A DNA stretch of 64,000 bases, from NCBI RefSeq assembly GCF_028548455.1, contig NZ_JAQQLF010000016.1:1-64000 (forward strand), written 5' to 3'. Shown piece by piece: positions 1 through 9,998 of the stretch. A model generated the notes under the pieces. That model made no database searches. It was given only the letters and a program-made list of their open reading frames with translations, and had not been told where the DNA came from. The DNA comes from Vogesella aquatica. Lineage in GTDB: Bacteria > Pseudomonadota > Gammaproteobacteria > Burkholderiales > Chromobacteriaceae. A program made the position numbers and the translations under genes. Position 1 is the stretch's first letter, and each line of letters begins with the position of its first letter.

Positions 1-711
1 TACGACTTCCCAGGCGATGACACCCCGATCGTTACCGGTTCCGCTCGTCTGGCACTGGAAGGCGACCAATCCGAATACGGCGAACCAGCCATCTTCCGTC
101 TGGCAGATGCCCTGGATTCCTACATCCCGACTCCAGAGCGTGCTATCGACAAGCCGTTCCTGCTGCCGATCGAAGACGTATTCTCCATCTCCGGCCGCGG
201 CACCGTGGTTACCGGTCGTGTAGAGCGCGGTATCGTTAAAGTTGGTGAAGAACTGGAAATCGTTGGCCTGAAAGCCACCGTAAAAACCACCTGCACCGGC
301 GTGGAAATGTTCCGCAAGCTGCTGGACCAGGGTCAGGCTGGTGACAACGTAGGCGTGCTGCTGCGTGGCACCAAGCGTGAAGACGTTGAGCGTGGTCAGG
401 TTCTGTCCAAGCCGGGTTCCATCACTCCGCACACCAAGTTCTCTGCTTCCGTATACGTACTGAGCAAAGACGAAGGCGGCCGTCACACTCCGTTCTTCGC
501 TAACTACCGCCCACAGTTCTACTTCCGTACTACTGACGTGACTGGTGCTGTTAGCCTGTCCGAAGGCGTGGAAATGGTTATGCCAGGTGATAACGTAGAA
601 ATCACCGTAGAACTGATCGCTCCGATCGCTATGGAAGATGGCCTGCGTTTCGCGATCCGTGAAGGTGGCCGTACTGTTGGCGCCGGCGTTGTTGCTAAAA
701 TCATCGCCTAA
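1..711 (+). CDS. tuf: Elongation factor Tu, C-terminal part (5' end outside window)
   Basis: EF-Tu delivers aminoacyl-tRNA to the ribosomal A site as a GTP-bound ternary complex. The window opens inside the gene. The open frame runs from base 1 to a TAA at 709-711 and gives 236 codons of a protein that is normally about 395 residues. The missing part is the nucleotide-binding domain with its P-loop. What remains is the end of domain I and the two beta-barrel domains, with typical stretches such as [17 protein letters not shown] and [10 protein letters not shown] and the C-terminus VVAKIIA. Codon use is strongly biased (GGT, CGT, GTA), as expected for a very highly expressed gene. rpsJ follows after 20 bases, so this is the tuf copy at the end of the str operon. 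Confidence 0.97.
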   Translation, partial: YDFPGDDTPIVTGSARLALEGDQSEYGEPAIFRLADALDSYIPTPERAIDKPFLLPIEDVFSISGRGTVVTGRVERGIVKVGEELEIVGLKATVKTTCTGVEMFRKLLDQGQAGDNVGVLLRGTKREDVERGQVLSKPGSITPHTKFSASVYVLSKDEGGRHTPFFANYRPQFYFRTTDVTGAVSLSEGVEMVMPGDNVEITVELIAPIAMEDGLRFAIREGGRTVGAGVVAKIIA

Positions 712-731
712 TCGGACGCGGAGTTAATACC

Positions 732-1043
732 ATGCAAAGCCAGAAAATCCGTATCCGTCTGAAAGCCTTTGATTACAATCTGATCGATCGCTCTGCTCAG
801 GAAATCGTTGAAACCGCCAAGCGCACTGGTGCTGTTGTTAAAGGCCCGGTTCCGCTGCCGACCAAAATCGAGCGTTTCAACGTGCTGCGTTCCCCGCACG
901 TGAACAAGACTTCCCGCGATCAGCTGGAAATCCGTACCCACCTGCGCCTGATGGACATCGTTGATCCGACTGATAAAACCGTTGATGCGCTGATGAAGCT
1001 GGACCTGCCAGCTGGCGTGGATGTGGAAATCAAGCTTCAGTAA
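732..1043 (+). CDS. rpsJ: 30S ribosomal protein S10
   Basis: S10 (103 aa) is a head protein of the small subunit. In bacteria it also acts as NusE, the partner of NusB in transcription antitermination. The sequence is full length, starts [16 protein letters not shown] and contains the conserved loop [25 protein letters not shown] at 720-723 lies 8 bases before the ATG. It is probably co-transcribed with tuf. A hairpin and a promoter-like sequence separate it from rplC, so it may belong functionally to the str transcript as well as heading the S10 cluster. Confidence 0.97.
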   Translation: MQSQKIRIRLKAFDYNLIDRSAQEIVETAKRTGAVVKGPVPLPTKIERFNVLRSPHVNKTSRDQLEIRTHLRLMDIVDPTDKTVDALMKLDLPAGVDVEIKLQ

Positions 1044-1075
1044 TTACGGATTTACAATGTTTGTTTGCTAAGTGC

Positions 1076-1103
1076 TTGCAAGCATTGATTTTTCTGTGAT
1101 AAA
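1076..1103 (+). promoter_or_regulatory. Putative sigma-70 promoter for rplC onward
   Basis: TTGCAA at 1076-1081 is followed after 16 bases by GATAAA at 1098-1103. It lies in the 143-base gap between rpsJ and rplC. The predicted start point (about 1110) falls in the left arm of the hairpin at 1107-1133. The call rests on sequence likeness only. Confidence 0.5.
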
Positions 1104-1106
1104 GTC

Positions 1107-1140
1107 GCGGACTCATCATTTTGATGAGTCCGCTTTTCTT
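1107..1140 (+). terminator. Hairpin terminator between rpsJ and rplC
   Basis: A perfect 12-base stem (GCGGACTCATCA, 1107-1118, with its complement at 1122-1133) has a TTT loop and is followed by TTTTCTTT. It has the form of an intrinsic terminator for tuf-rpsJ transcripts. A transcript starting at the overlapping promoter would lack most of the 5' arm and so would escape. Confidence 0.65.
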
Positions 1141-1186
1141 TGAGCAAGCCGGTCAATCGTAATCGGCGCCTGTAAAGGAAATAACC

Positions 1187-1831
1187 ATGACTTTAGGTCT
1201 AGTCGGTCGCAAAGTCGGCATGACCCGCATTTTTGCTGAAGACGGCGCAACCGTCCCAGTAACTGTGCTGGATATGTCCGCAAACCGCGTATCGCAAATT
1301 AAAAACGCAGAAACCGATGGCTACGTAGCTGTCCAAGTTGCTGCAGGTGCCCGCAAGGCCAATCGTGTGACCAAGGCAGAAGCCGGTCACTTCGCTAAGG
1401 CCGGCATTGAAGCCGCTCGTACTATGCGTGAGTTCACCCTCACTGCAGAAGCACTGGCGTCGCTGAATGTTGGTGATGCGCTGTCCGTTGAAATCTTCAC
1501 CGTTGGCCAACTGGTAGATGTTACCGGTACCTCCAAAGGTAAAGGCTTCTCTGGCGCCATCAAGCGTCACAACTTCTCGTCCAACCGTGCATCCCACGGT
1601 AACTCGGTTTCCCACAACTCCCCTGGCTCTATCGGTCAGGCGCAAGATCCGGGCCGTGTATTCCCGGGTAAGCGCATGGCAGGTCAGTACGGTAATGTGA
1701 AGAGCACTGTTCAGTGCTTGGAAGTCGTTCGTATCGACGTAGAGCGTCAACTGATTCTGGTAAAAGGCGCAGTGCCTGGTGCCAAGAACGGCGACGTAGT
1801 GGTGCGTCCTAGCGTGAAGGCAGGTGCATAA
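1187..1831 (+). CDS. rplC: 50S ribosomal protein L3
   Basis: L3 (214 aa) is an early assembly protein that binds near the 3' end of 23S rRNA and reaches toward the peptidyl transferase centre. The sequence starts [16 protein letters not shown] and contains [15 protein letters not shown], the loop holding the glutamine that PrmB methylates in other bacteria. AAGGAA lies at the right distance upstream of the ATG. The stop overlaps the start of rplD by one base, so the two are translationally coupled. Confidence 0.97.
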   Translation: MTLGLVGRKVGMTRIFAEDGATVPVTVLDMSANRVSQIKNAETDGYVAVQVAAGARKANRVTKAEAGHFAKAGIEAARTMREFTLTAEALASLNVGDALSVEIFTVGQLVDVTGTSKGKGFSGAIKRHNFSSNRASHGNSVSHNSPGSIGQAQDPGRVFPGKRMAGQYGNVKSTVQCLEVVRIDVERQLILVKGAVPGAKNGDVVVRPSVKAGA

Positions 1832-2451
1832 TGGAATTGAAAGTGATCAATGCCCAGGGTCAGCAAGTAGACGCCCTGCAAGCTTCTGAAGCACTGTTTG
1901 CACGTGACTACAACGAAGCACTGGTACATCAGGTTGTTACTGCCTTCCTGGCTAACGCCCGTAGCGGTAACCGTGCGCAGTTGACTCGTGCCGAGGTTAA
2001 ACACTCGACCAAGAAGCCTTTCCGCCAGAAAGGTACAGGCCGTGCTCGTGCCGGTATGACTTCCTCCCCGCTGTGGCGTGGTGGTGGCCGCACCTTCCCG
2101 AACAAGCCGGACGAAAACTTCACTCACAAAGTGAACCGTAAGCAATACCGTGCTGGTATGGCTACTATTCTGTCCCAGCTGGTTCGTGACGAACGCCTGA
2201 TCATTGTTGATGAGCTGAATGTTGCTACGCCGAAGACCAAAGAGTTCGCCGCCAAGGTGAAAGCACTGGGTCTGGATCGTGCACTGATCATCACCAAAGA
2301 GCTGGATGAGAATCTGTATCTATCTTCCCGTAACCTGCCTAACGTGCTGGTAATTGAAGCTCAGCAAGCTGACCCGTTCAGCCTGGTACGCTTCAAGAAA
2401 GTGGTAATCACCCGTGATGCCGTGAAGCAACTCGAGGAGCAGTGGGTATGA
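1831..2451 (+). CDS. rplD: 50S ribosomal protein L4
   Basis: L4 (206 aa) binds 23S rRNA and lines the narrow part of the peptide exit tunnel with its extended loop, seen here as [18 protein letters not shown]. In gammaproteobacteria L4 represses its own operon. Nothing here shows whether that holds in this organism. The length matches the family. Its TGA overlaps the ATG of rplW (ATGA). Confidence 0.97.
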   Translation: MELKVINAQGQQVDALQASEALFARDYNEALVHQVVTAFLANARSGNRAQLTRAEVKHSTKKPFRQKGTGRARAGMTSSPLWRGGGRTFPNKPDENFTHKVNRKQYRAGMATILSQLVRDERLIIVDELNVATPKTKEFAAKVKALGLDRALIITKELDENLYLSSRNLPNVLVIEAQQADPFSLVRFKKVVITRDAVKQLEEQWV

Positions 2452-2756
2452 ACCAGGAACGTTTGCTGCAAGTAATCCTGGCGCCGATCGTGTCTGAAAA
2501 GAGCACACTGGTTGCCGAGAAAAACCAGCAGGTTGCTTTCCGCGTTGCTACCGATGCAACTAAGCCGGAAATCAAGGCTGCCGTTGAACTGCTGTTCAAT
2601 GTCAAGGTTGAAGGTGTTTCCACTGTCAACGTTAAGGGCAAAACCAAGCGTTTTGGTCGCTTCGTTGGCCGCCGCAAGGACTGGAAAAAGGCGTATGTAA
2701 GCCTGGTTCCGGGTCAAGAACTTGACCTGACCGCCACCCCGGCCGTTGCGGAGTAA
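2448..2756 (+). CDS. rplW: 50S ribosomal protein L23
   Basis: L23 (102 aa) sits at the tunnel exit and is the docking site for trigger factor and SRP. I start it at ATG 2448 ([19 protein letters not shown]), which overlaps the rplD stop by four bases and has GAGGAG about 10 bases upstream. A GTG six bases earlier would add two residues but fits the family less well. The conserved [11 protein letters not shown] segment lies near the C-terminus. Confidence 0.95.
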   Translation: MNQERLLQVILAPIVSEKSTLVAEKNQQVAFRVATDATKPEIKAAVELLFNVKVEGVSTVNVKGKTKRFGRFVGRRKDWKKAYVSLVPGQELDLTATPAVAE

Positions 2757-2767
2757 GGAGATAGAGC

Positions 2768-3595
2768 ATGCCTCTCGTAAAAGTTAAACCGACTTCCGCA
2801 GGTCGTCGTGCCGTTGTCAAGGTCGTACATCCAGACCTGCACAAAGGTGCTCCGTTCGCTGCGCTGGTTGAAAAGAAAACTTCGACTGCTGGCCGTAATA
2901 ACAACGGTCACATCACTACCCGTCACAAAGGTGGTGGCCACAAGAAGCACTACCGTATCGTAGACTTCCGTCGCAACAAAGATGCGATTCCGGCCAAGGT
3001 TGAGCGTATCGAATACGATCCGAACCGTACCGCGCACATCGCACTGCTGTGCTATGCCGACGGTGAGCGTCGTTACATCATCGCTCCGCGTGGTGTTAAG
3101 CCGGGTGCCGAGCTGATGTCCGGTGCTGAAGCTCCGATCAAAGCTGGTAATGCCCTGCCTATCCGCAACATTCCAGTTGGTACCACCATCCACTGCATCG
3201 AACTGCAGCCGGGTAAAGGTGCTCAGATCGCTCGTTCCGCTGGTTCTTCTGCCATGCTGCTGGCCCGCGAAGGCGTTTACGCCCAGCTGCGTCTGCGCTC
3301 CGGCGAGATCCGCAAGGTACACGTTGACTGCCGCGCTACTGTTGGCGAAGTTGGCAACGAAGAGCACAGCCTGCGTAAGATTGGTAAAGCCGGTGCAAAC
3401 CGCTGGCGCGGTATTCGTCCGACCGTTCGTGGTACTGCCATGAACCCGGTGGATCACCCGCACGGTGGTGGTGAAGGCCGTACCGGTGAAGGTCGCGTGC
3501 CAGTAAGCCCATGGGGTACCCCAACTAAGGGCTTCCGTACCCGTCGCAACAAGCGTACCGACAATATGATCGTACGCCGTCGCTTTTCGAAATAA
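2768..3595 (+). CDS. rplB: 50S ribosomal protein L2
   Basis: L2 (275 aa) is needed for subunit joining and peptidyl transferase activity. The universally conserved histidine-containing loop near the C-terminus is present as [17 protein letters not shown]. The protein is rich in Lys and Arg and full length. It lies 11 bases after rplW with AAGGAG just upstream. Confidence 0.98.
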   Translation: MPLVKVKPTSAGRRAVVKVVHPDLHKGAPFAALVEKKTSTAGRNNNGHITTRHKGGGHKKHYRIVDFRRNKDAIPAKVERIEYDPNRTAHIALLCYADGERRYIIAPRGVKPGAELMSGAEAPIKAGNALPIRNIPVGTTIHCIELQPGKGAQIARSAGSSAMLLAREGVYAQLRLRSGEIRKVHVDCRATVGEVGNEEHSLRKIGKAGANRWRGIRPTVRGTAMNPVDHPHGGGEGRTGEGRVPVSPWGTPTKGFRTRRNKRTDNMIVRRRFSK

Positions 3596-3609
3596 GGGGT
3601 AATTGACTT

Positions 3610-3888
3610 ATGGCACGTTCGCTTAAAAAAGGCCCGTTCGTTGATCTCCACCTGCTGAAAAAAGTGGATGCGGTGCGTGCGACGAATGACAAGCGCCCGA
3701 TCAAAACCTGGTCCCGTCGCTCGACCATTCTGCCGGACTTCATCGGTCTGACTATCGCCGTACACAACGGCCGCACTCACGTGCCGGTTTATGTGTCCGA
3801 GAACATGGTTGGTCACAAGCTTGGTGAATTCTCGCTGACTCGTACCTTCAAAGGCCATGCGGCTGATAAGAAGGCCAAGAAGAAATAA
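3610..3888 (+). CDS. rpsS: 30S ribosomal protein S19
   Basis: S19 (92 aa) lies in the 30S head next to S13 and contacts the A-site tRNA. It starts [19 protein letters not shown] and ends in a basic tail, both typical. It sits between rplB and rplV as in other S10 clusters. Confidence 0.97.
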   Translation: MARSLKKGPFVDLHLLKKVDAVRATNDKRPIKTWSRRSTILPDFIGLTIAVHNGRTHVPVYVSENMVGHKLGEFSLTRTFKGHAADKKAKKK

Positions 3889-3897
3889 GGTGATGCG

Positions 3898-4227
3898 ATG
3901 AAAGTTTCTGCACAACTGAATAATGCACGCCTTTCGGCACAGAAGTGCCGCTTGGTAGCAGATCTGATCCGCGGTCAATCCGTTGGTCAGGCACTGAACA
4001 TTCTGACTTTCAGCCCGAAAAAGGGTGCTGCACTGATCAAGAAAGTACTGGAATCCGCTATTGCGAACGCTGAGCACAACGAAGGCGCGGATATCGATAC
4101 TCTGAAAGTGACGAGCATCTATGTTGACAAGGGTCCTAGCCTCAAGCGCTTTACCGCACGTGCCAAAGGCCGTGGTAACCGCATCGAGAAGCAGACCTGC
4201 CACATCACGCTAAGTGTTGGCAACTAA
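3898..4227 (+). CDS. rplV: 50S ribosomal protein L22
   Basis: L22 (109 aa) binds all domains of 23S rRNA. Its long beta hairpin, here around [18 protein letters not shown], lines the exit tunnel and is a site of macrolide resistance mutations in other species. The length is normal, and the gene lies 9 bases after rpsS. Confidence 0.97.
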   Translation: MKVSAQLNNARLSAQKCRLVADLIRGQSVGQALNILTFSPKKGAALIKKVLESAIANAEHNEGADIDTLKVTSIYVDKGPSLKRFTARAKGRGNRIEKQTCHITLSVGN

Positions 4228-4237
4228 GGGGTAAGCT

Positions 4238-4942
4238 ATGGGTCAGAAGATTCATCCGACGGGTTTCCGTCTCGCAGTAACAAAAAACTGGGCTTCCAAG
4301 TGGTTTGCAAACTCGCACGATTTTGCAGGTCAGCTGAAGCAGGATATCGAAGTTCGTGAATTCCTGAAGAAGAAGCTCGCTCATGCTGCAGTTGGCCGCA
4401 TCGTTATCGAGCGTCCAGCCAAGTCCGCCCGCATTACCATTCACAGCGCCCGTCCAGGTGTTGTAATCGGTAAAAAAGGTGAAGACATCGAAGTTCTGAA
4501 AAAAGAACTGCAGCGTCGCATGGGTGTTCCTGTGCATGTGAACATCGAAGAAGTTCGCAAGCCGGAAATCGATGCGCAGATCATTGCCGATGGTATCGCT
4601 TCCCAGCTGGAAAAGCGCGTTATGTTCCGTCGTGCCATGAAGCGTTCCATGCAAAATGCAATGCGCATGGGTGCTCAGGGCATCAAGATCATGAGCTCCG
4701 GCCGTCTGAACGGTATCGATATTGCCCGTAGCGAGTGGTATCGCGAAGGTCGTGTTCCGCTGCACACTCTGCGTGCAGACGTGGACTACGCTACTTCCGA
4801 AGCCCACACCACCTACGGTGTAATCGGTATCAAGGTATGGGTCTACAAGGGTGACATGAAGCCAGGTCAGGTTCAGGCAGCCCCGGTAGCACCTGAGAAG
4901 AAATCCAGAAAGGCAGGAGCTCGTAATGCTGCAGCCAACTAG
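4238..4942 (+). CDS. rpsC: 30S ribosomal protein S3
   Basis: S3 (234 aa) helps form the mRNA entry channel and its helicase activity. The KH domain carries the GKKG loop in [17 protein letters not shown]. The C-terminus is basic and overlaps the start of rplP by 17 bases. The sequence contains one exact copy of the dispersed 10-mer GTTGGCCGCA (4391-4400), reading Val-Gly-Arg. It is the only exact copy in the ribosomal block and may be chance. Confidence 0.97.
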   Translation: MGQKIHPTGFRLAVTKNWASKWFANSHDFAGQLKQDIEVREFLKKKLAHAAVGRIVIERPAKSARITIHSARPGVVIGKKGEDIEVLKKELQRRMGVPVHVNIEEVRKPEIDAQIIADGIASQLEKRVMFRRAMKRSMQNAMRMGAQGIKIMSSGRLNGIDIARSEWYREGRVPLHTLRADVDYATSEAHTTYGVIGIKVWVYKGDMKPGQVQAAPVAPEKKSRKAGARNAAAN

Positions 4943-5342
4943 ACTCAAATACCGTAAACAGCACAAAGGTCGCAATACTGGTATTGCTACCCGTGGCAAC
5001 AAGGTGAGCTTTGGTGACTTCGGTCTGAAAGCTCTGGGCCGTGGTCGTCTGACTGCTCGCCAGATTGAAGCTGCACGTCGTGCTATGACCCGTCACATCA
5101 AGCGTGGCGGTCGTATCTGGATCCGTGTATTCCCGGACAAGCCAATTACTTCCAAACCTGCCGAAGTTCGTATGGGTGGGGGTAAAGGTTCTCCTGAATA
5201 CTACGTGGCAGAAATTCAGCCAGGTAAGATGCTGTACGAAATGGACGGCGTTGCTGAAGAACTGGCTCGTGAAGCGTTCCGTCTGGCTGCTGCCAAGCTG
5301 CCAATTCCGACGGTGTTTGTGACTAAACAGGTGGGCCAGTAA
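4926..5342 (+). CDS. rplP: 50S ribosomal protein L16
   Basis: L16 (138 aa) organises the A-site tRNA and 5S rRNA region. [15 protein letters not shown] is the family N-terminus, and AGGAG at 4914-4918 fixes the start inside the end of rpsC. The loop [14 protein letters not shown] contains the arginine that is hydroxylated in some bacteria. The last base overlaps the rpmC ATG. Confidence 0.97.
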   Translation: MLQPTRLKYRKQHKGRNTGIATRGNKVSFGDFGLKALGRGRLTARQIEAARRAMTRHIKRGGRIWIRVFPDKPITSKPAEVRMGGGKGSPEYYVAEIQPGKMLYEMDGVAEELAREAFRLAAAKLPIPTVFVTKQVGQ

Positions 5343-5530
5343 TGAAAGCGACTGAACTGAGAGCCAAGAACGTTGATGAGCTCAAAGCCGAACTGCTCGG
5401 TCTTTTGAAAGCTCAGTTCGCACTGCGCATGCAACACGCAACCCAGCAGCTGGCTAAAAACAGCGAGCTGAAAAAAGTGCGTCGTGACATCGCGCGTGTC
5501 CGCACCGTTCTGAAAGAGAAGGCTGCATAA
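5342..5530 (+). CDS. rpmC: 50S ribosomal protein L29
   Basis: L29 (62 aa) is a two-helix protein beside L23 at the tunnel exit. The sequence has the usual [18 protein letters not shown] start and a basic C-terminal helix. It is coupled to rplP by a one-base overlap. Confidence 0.96.
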   Translation: MKATELRAKNVDELKAELLGLLKAQFALRMQHATQQLAKNSELKKVRRDIARVRTVLKEKAA

Positions 5531-5531
5531 T

Positions 5532-5795
5532 ATGAGCGACACTAAAGTGGTTCGTACGCTGACTGGTAAAGTAGTCAGCGACAAAATGGATAAGACAGTA
5601 ACTGTACTGGTTGAGCGCAAAGTAAAGCACCCAATCTACGGTAAAGTTATCCGTCGTTCCAAGAAGTTTCACGCCCATGATGAGAACAACGAGTTCCGCG
5701 CTGGTGACATCGTAGTCATCAGCGAGACTCGTCCGCTCTCGAAAACAAAAACTTGGGCTGTCACTGCACTGGTCGAGAAAGCTCGCCAAGTGTAA
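5532..5795 (+). CDS. rpsQ: 30S ribosomal protein S17
   Basis: S17 (87 aa) is an OB-fold protein that binds 16S rRNA early in assembly. [20 protein letters not shown] and [20 protein letters not shown] are the family blocks. It is the last gene before a 170-base gap with its own promoter-like element, so it closes the S10 transcription unit. Confidence 0.97.
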   Translation: MSDTKVVRTLTGKVVSDKMDKTVTVLVERKVKHPIYGKVIRRSKKFHAHDENNEFRAGDIVVISETRPLSKTKTWAVTALVEKARQV

Positions 5796-5798
5796 TGC

Positions 5799-5827
5799 TT
5801 GCAGAGGGGGCAACCCCTCTGTATAAT
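5799..5827 (+). promoter_or_regulatory. Strong sigma-70-like promoter ahead of rplN, with a hairpin in the spacer
   Basis: TTGCAG (5799-5804), a 17-base spacer and a perfect TATAAT (5822-5827). The spacer and flanks contain an inverted repeat (CAGAGGGG 5802-5809, CCCCTCTG 5814-5821). There is no U-run after the repeat, so it is not a clear terminator. It may be a protein-binding dyad or incidental. This promoter would drive the spc cluster (rplN to rpmJ). Confidence 0.7.
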
Positions 5828-5965
5828 GGCTGTTTTCGGGGGTTCCTCCGAAATCATCCCTGACGGGGTCCAAGACTGGCCGCTAGACACGCCGCATTTT
5901 GCGGCGTTTCCTTCATGTTCGGAAGGAAAGAGGCGGAATTAAGTTGGATAGAAAGGTAATCAAAC
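5828..5965 (+). promoter_or_regulatory. Structured 5' leader of the spc transcript
   Basis: About 130 bases separate the promoter from rplN. They contain at least two hairpins: ACGCCGCA / TGCGGCGT (5889-5896 with 5900-5907, TTT loop) followed by TTTCC, and TTCCTTC / GAAGGAA (5908-5914 with 5922-5928). The first could act as an attenuator. A ribosomal-protein autoregulatory leader is plausible, but no known binding motif is recognised. Confidence 0.4.
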
Positions 5966-6334
5966 ATGATTCAAATGCAGTCCATTTTGGATGTTGCAGA
6001 CAACACTGGTGCGCGCTCTGTTATGTGCATCAAAGTGTTGGGCGGCTCCAAACGTCGCTATGCCGGCGTGGGTGACATTATCAAGGTGAGCATCAAGGAT
6101 GCTGCTCCTCGTGGTCGTGTCAAGAAGGGTGATGTTTACAACGCTGTAGTGGTTCGCACTGCTAAAGGCGTACGTCGTCCTGATGGCTCTCTGATTAAAT
6201 TTGACAGCAATGCGGCTGTTCTGCTCAACAACAAGCTTGAGCCGATCGGTACTCGTATCTTCGGGCCTGTTACGCGTGAACTGCGTACCGAGCGCTTCAT
6301 GAAGATCGTGTCGCTGGCTCCTGAAGTGTTGTAA
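5966..6334 (+). CDS. rplN: 50S ribosomal protein L14
   Basis: L14 (122 aa) forms part of the inter-subunit bridge and is bound by the silencing factor Rsf[20 protein letters not shown] is the family N-terminus. It is the first gene of the spc cluster, behind its own leader. Confidence 0.98.
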   Translation: MIQMQSILDVADNTGARSVMCIKVLGGSKRRYAGVGDIIKVSIKDAAPRGRVKKGDVYNAVVVRTAKGVRRPDGSLIKFDSNAAVLLNNKLEPIGTRIFGPVTRELRTERFMKIVSLAPEVL

Positions 6335-6345
6335 GGAGAGAACCC

Positions 6346-6660
6346 ATGCGTAAGATTCGTAAAGGCGACGAAGTCGTCGTAATCACCGGCAAAGACAAAG
6401 GCAAACGTGGTGCTGTACTGCGCGTGCTCGAAGGCAAGGTATTGGTAGAAGGCATCAACCTGGTGAAAAAACACCAGAAGCCTAACCCGATCCGCGGTGT
6501 GGCTGGTGGTATTGTTGAGAAAACAATGCCTCTGGATGTTTCCAATGTCGCTATTTTCAACGCGGCTACCCAGAAAGCTGACCGTGTTGGCTTTAAGGTT
6601 CTTGATGACGGCAAAAAAGTACGTGTCTTCAAGTCCACTGGCGAAATCGTGGGCGCGTAA
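6346..6660 (+). CDS. rplX: 50S ribosomal protein L24
   Basis: L24 (104 aa) is an assembly initiator that binds the 5' end of 23S rRNA. The KOW motif is seen as [18 protein letters not shown] near the N-terminus. It lies 11 bases after rplN with GGAGAG upstream. Confidence 0.97.
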   Translation: MRKIRKGDEVVVITGKDKGKRGAVLRVLEGKVLVEGINLVKKHQKPNPIRGVAGGIVEKTMPLDVSNVAIFNAATQKADRVGFKVLDDGKKVRVFKSTGEIVGA

Positions 6661-6669
6661 GGAGCAAAA

Positions 6670-7209
6670 ATGGCACGTTTGTATGATTTCTACAAAAGCA
6701 CCGTTGTTCCAGAGCTGATCAAACAATTCGGCTACAAGTCCGTTATGGAAGTGCCGCGCATTGAAAAGATCACCCTGAACATGGGTGTTGGCGAAGCGGT
6801 TGCTGACAAGAAAGTTATGGACCACGCGGTTGGCGATCTGGAAAAGATTGCTGGTCAGAAGCCAGTTGTTACTGCTGCTCGCAAGTCCATCGCTGGCTTT
6901 AAAATCCGTGATAACTACCCGGTAGGTTGCAAGGTAACTCTGCGTCGCGAACGCATGTACGAGTTCCTGGACCGCCTGGTAACTATCTCGTTGCCGCGCG
7001 TTCGTGACTTCCGTGGTGTTTCCGCCAAGTCGTTTGACGGCCGCGGTAACTACAACATGGGCGTTAAAGAACAGATCATTTTCCCGGAAATCGAGTACGA
7101 CAAGATCGATGCTCTGCGTGGTATGAACATTACTATCACGACTTCCGCGAAAACTGACGAAGAAGCCCGCGCACTGCTGGCTGCGTTCAAATTCCCGTTT
7201 AAGGGCTAA
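6670..7209 (+). CDS. rplE: 50S ribosomal protein L5
   Basis: L5 (179 aa) binds 5S rRNA together with L18 and contacts the P-site t[19 protein letters not shown] and [20 protein letters not shown] are conserved blocks. It lies 9 bases after rplX. Confidence 0.98.
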   Translation: MARLYDFYKSTVVPELIKQFGYKSVMEVPRIEKITLNMGVGEAVADKKVMDHAVGDLEKIAGQKPVVTAARKSIAGFKIRDNYPVGCKVTLRRERMYEFLDRLVTISLPRVRDFRGVSAKSFDGRGNYNMGVKEQIIFPEIEYDKIDALRGMNITITTSAKTDEEARALLAAFKFPFKG

Positions 7210-7213
7210 GCAC

Positions 7214-7519
7214 ATGGCAACTCTTGCTCTGATTAATCGTGAAGAGAAGCGCGCGAAGCTCGTGGCTAAGTACGCCGGCAAGCGTGAACAGCTTCTCGCC
7301 ATCATCAATAACCCGAATTTGTCTGAAGAAGAGCGCTTTGCTGCTCGTCTGAAGCTGCAGCAGCTGCCGCGTAATGCCAGCCCGGTACGTCAGCGTCGTC
7401 GCTGCGCACTGACTGGTCGTCCGCGTGGCGTTTTCCGCAAATTCGGTCTGGCTCGTAACAAACTCCGTGAAATCGCCATGAAAGGCGAAATCCCGGGTGT
7501 TGTTAAAGCCAGCTGGTAA
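7214..7519 (+). CDS. rpsN: 30S ribosomal protein S14, long zinc-free form
   Basis: S14 (101 aa) belongs to the 30S head. It is the long form without the CXXC zinc motifs: only one cysteine is seen, in [12 protein letters not shown]. It is therefore the type that stays functional under zinc limitation. It starts 4 bases after the rplE stop. Confidence 0.96.
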   Translation: MATLALINREEKRAKLVAKYAGKREQLLAIINNPNLSEEERFAARLKLQQLPRNASPVRQRRRCALTGRPRGVFRKFGLARNKLREIAMKGEIPGVVKASW

Positions 7520-7532
7520 TAGGAGATACAGA

Positions 7533-7928
7533 ATGAGCATGCAAGATCCTATTTCCGATATGCTGACTCGCATCCGTAACGGCCAGCGCGCTGCTAAAAC
7601 CAACGTTTCGATGCCATCGTCGAAGCTGAAGGTAGCAATCGCTCAGGTTCTGAAGGATGAAGGCTACATCGAAAACTTCGCAGTAACCGAAGCTGATAAA
7701 AAGCCGGTTCTGGAAGTTGAGCTGAAGTACTACGTTGGCCGCCCGGTAATTGAGCGTATCGAACGCGTATCCCGTCCTGGCCTGCGTGTTTACAAAGGTT
7801 CCACCGAGATTCCGAAGGTACTGAACGGTTTGGGCGTTACCATCGTTTCGACTTCGCGTGGCGTAATGACTGATCGTAAAGCACGTGCTGCCGGTATCGG
7901 CGGTGAGTTGCTGTGCGTCGTGGCTTAA
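7533..7928 (+). CDS. rpsH: 30S ribosomal protein S8
   Basis: S8 (131 aa) binds the central domain of 16S rRNA. In E. coli it also represses the spc operon by binding near rplE. I start it at ATG 7533 ([17 protein letters not shown]), 9 bases after AGGAGA and after the rpsN stop. An earlier in-frame ATG at 7497 lies inside rpsN and is not supported. Confidence 0.97.
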   Translation: MSMQDPISDMLTRIRNGQRAAKTNVSMPSSKLKVAIAQVLKDEGYIENFAVTEADKKPVLEVELKYYVGRPVIERIERVSRPGLRVYKGSTEIPKVLNGLGVTIVSTSRGVMTDRKARAAGIGGELLCVVA

Positions 7929-7940
7929 TCGGAGGGTGTA

Positions 7941-8474
7941 ATGTCTCGCGTAGCTAAAAACCCCGTGGTTATTCCTGCAGGCGTAGAAGTTAAGTTCGGC
8001 GCTGCTGAAGTAACCGTAAAGGGCGCGCTGGGCTCTTTGAGCACCCCGCTGTGTGCCGACGTTGACGTAAAACTGGTTGATAACCAACTGGTTTTTGCGG
8101 CCAACAATGACACCAAATTTGCCCGTTCGATGTCTGGCACTCTGCGTGCCCTGCTGAACAACATGGTTCTTGGTGTTAGCAAAGGCTTCGAGAAGAAACT
8201 GCAACTGGTAGGTGTAGGTTACCGTGCGCAAGCTCAAGGTGACGCTCTTAACCTGTCTCTCGGTTTCTCCCACCCGGTAGTTCACCAGATGCCAGCTGGC
8301 ATCAAGTGCGAAACACCGACTCAGACCGAAATCCTGATCAAAGGTGCTGACAAACAGCGCGTTGGCCAGGTTGCTGCCGAAATCCGCGCATACCGTTCCC
8401 CAGAGCCATACAAAGGCAAAGGTGTTCGTTACGTTGATGAGGTTGTGGTTCTGAAAGAGACCAAGAAGAAGTAA
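7941..8474 (+). CDS. rplF: 50S ribosomal protein L6
   Basis: L6 (177 aa) has two similar domains and lies near the factor-binding site. The conserved C-terminal segment is [17 protein letters not shown]. The gene lies 12 bases after rpsH with GGAGG upstream. Confidence 0.98.
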   Translation: MSRVAKNPVVIPAGVEVKFGAAEVTVKGALGSLSTPLCADVDVKLVDNQLVFAANNDTKFARSMSGTLRALLNNMVLGVSKGFEKKLQLVGVGYRAQAQGDALNLSLGFSHPVVHQMPAGIKCETPTQTEILIKGADKQRVGQVAAEIRAYRSPEPYKGKGVRYVDEVVVLKETKKK

Positions 8475-8487
8475 TTGAGGCACTGAA

Positions 8488-8841
8488 ATGGACAAGAAAC
8501 AGACTCGACTCCGCCGCGCACGCAAAACCCGTGCACGTATTGCGGAGCTCAAGATGGCTCGTCTGTGCGTATACCGCACTAATAGCCACATTTACGCTCA
8601 GGTCATTGACGAAACTGGCAGCCGTGTTCTGGCAAGTGCTTCCAGTCTTGAAGCTGATGTGCGCGCTAATCTTGCAAACGGTGGCAACGTTGCTGCAGCT
8701 GTTGTGGTTGGCAAAGCAATTGCCGAAAAAGCCAAAGCTGCTGGCGTAAGCCAAGTTGCATTCGATCGTTCCGGCTTCAAATACCATGGTCGCATCAAGG
8801 CCTTGGCAGACGCTGCCCGTGAAAACGGTCTTGTATTCTAA
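8488..8841 (+). CDS. rplR: 50S ribosomal protein L18
   Basis: L18 (117 aa) binds 5S rRNA with L5. The basic N-terminus [18 protein letters not shown] and the C-terminal [20 protein letters not shown] are typical. Confidence 0.97.
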   Translation: MDKKQTRLRRARKTRARIAELKMARLCVYRTNSHIYAQVIDETGSRVLASASSLEADVRANLANGGNVAAAVVVGKAIAEKAKAAGVSQVAFDRSGFKYHGRIKALADAARENGLVF

Positions 8842-8853
8842 TCGGAGTTAAGA

Positions 8854-9372
8854 ATGGCTAAGCACGAGATCGAAGATCGTGGCGATGGTCTGATCGAGAA
8901 AATGATCGGCGTAAACCGTGTCACCAAAGTGGTGAAGGGTGGTCGTATCATGGCCTTCTCGGCTCTGACTGTCGTAGGTGATGGCGACGGTGGTATCGGC
9001 ATGGGTAAGGGCCGTTCCAAAGAGGTTCCTGCTGCTGTACAAAAAGGCATGGAACAAGCACGTCGCAACATGATTAAAGTACCGCTGAAAAACGGTACCC
9101 TGCATCACGCAGTCGTAGGCAAGCACGGTGCTACCACCGTGTTCATGCAGCCGGCTAAAGAAGGTGCCGGTGTTAAAGCTGGCGGCCCGATGCGTGCTGT
9201 ATTTGAAGCCCTGGGCGTGCACAACGTTTCGGCCAAAATCCACGGTTCCACCAACCCGTACAACGTGGTTCGTGCAACTCTGGACGGTCTGAGCAAGATC
9301 CACACTCCGGCTCAAATTGCAGCCAAGCGTGGTCTGACCGTAGAGCAGATTCTGGGGGCAGATCATGAGTGA
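8854..9372 (+). CDS. rpsE: 30S ribosomal protein S5
   Basis: S5 (172 aa) lies at the mRNA entry site and affects decoding accuracy. The double-stranded-RNA-binding-like N-terminal domain with [16 protein letters not shown] is visible. Its stop overlaps the start of rpmD by 8 bases. Confidence 0.98.
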   Translation: MAKHEIEDRGDGLIEKMIGVNRVTKVVKGGRIMAFSALTVVGDGDGGIGMGKGRSKEVPAAVQKGMEQARRNMIKVPLKNGTLHHAVVGKHGATTVFMQPAKEGAGVKAGGPMRAVFEALGVHNVSAKIHGSTNPYNVVRATLDGLSKIHTPAQIAAKRGLTVEQILGADHE

Positions 9373-9550
9373 TATCAAAACCATCAAAGTGACTCTGGTT
9401 AAGAGCCTGATTGGTCGTATTGAATCGCACAAGGCTTGCGCACGTGGTCTCGGTCTGAAGAAAATCAATCAGACCGTTGAAGTTATCGACACTGCAGCTA
9501 ACCGTGGCATGATCAACAAGATCAGCTACCTGGTTAAGAGCGAGGGCTGA
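9365..9550 (+). CDS. rpmD: 50S ribosomal protein L30
   Basis: L30 (61 aa), a small alpha/beta protein of the large subunit. [21 protein letters not shown] is the start of the family fold. It overlaps rpsE and ends 3 bases before rplO. Confidence 0.96.
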   Translation: MSDIKTIKVTLVKSLIGRIESHKACARGLGLKKINQTVEVIDTAANRGMINKISYLVKSEG

Positions 9551-9553
9551 TAA

Positions 9554-9988
9554 ATGTTGCTGAATACCATTAAGCCTGCCGCTGGTGCCAAACACGCCAA
9601 GCGTCGTGTAGGTCGTGGCATTGGTAGCGGCCTGGGTAAAACCGCTGGTCGTGGCCATAAGGGTCAGAAAAGCCGTGCAGGTGGCTTCCACAAAGTAGGC
9701 TTCGAAGGTGGTCAAATGCCACTGCAACGTCGCCTGCCGAAGCGTGGCTTCAAGTCCCTGACTGCTGGTGATGTGGCTGAAGTTCGCCTGTCCGAGCTGG
9801 CTTTGCTGCCAGTTGCCGAGGTGGATCTGCTGTCCCTGAAACAGGCTGGTCTGGTACCTGTGCAAGCACTGGGTGCCAAACTGATCCTGTCCGGCTCCGT
9901 TGATCGTGCATTTACCCTGCGTGGCGTTGCTGCTACCGCTGGTGCTAAAGCTGCGATCGAAGCTGCTGGTGGCAGTTTCGTAGAATAA
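9554..9988 (+). CDS. rplO: 50S ribosomal protein L15
   Basis: L15 (144 aa) is a late assembly protein with a flexible Gly- and Arg-rich N-terminal arm, seen here as [18 protein letters not shown]. The globular C-terminal half follows. It is directly upstream of secY, as in nearly all bacteria. Confidence 0.97.
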   Translation: MLLNTIKPAAGAKHAKRRVGRGIGSGLGKTAGRGHKGQKSRAGGFHKVGFEGGQMPLQRRLPKRGFKSLTAGDVAEVRLSELALLPVAEVDLLSLKQAGLVPVQALGAKLILSGSVDRAFTLRGVAATAGAKAAIEAAGGSFVE

Positions 9989-9998
9989 GGCGCAATCC

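Noticed and set aside
4391-4400. 10-mer copy in rpsC as proof that the ribosomal block also carries uptake sequences
   Set aside because: It is a single copy in 14.6 kb, in normal codons (Val-Gly-Arg). It may be chance.
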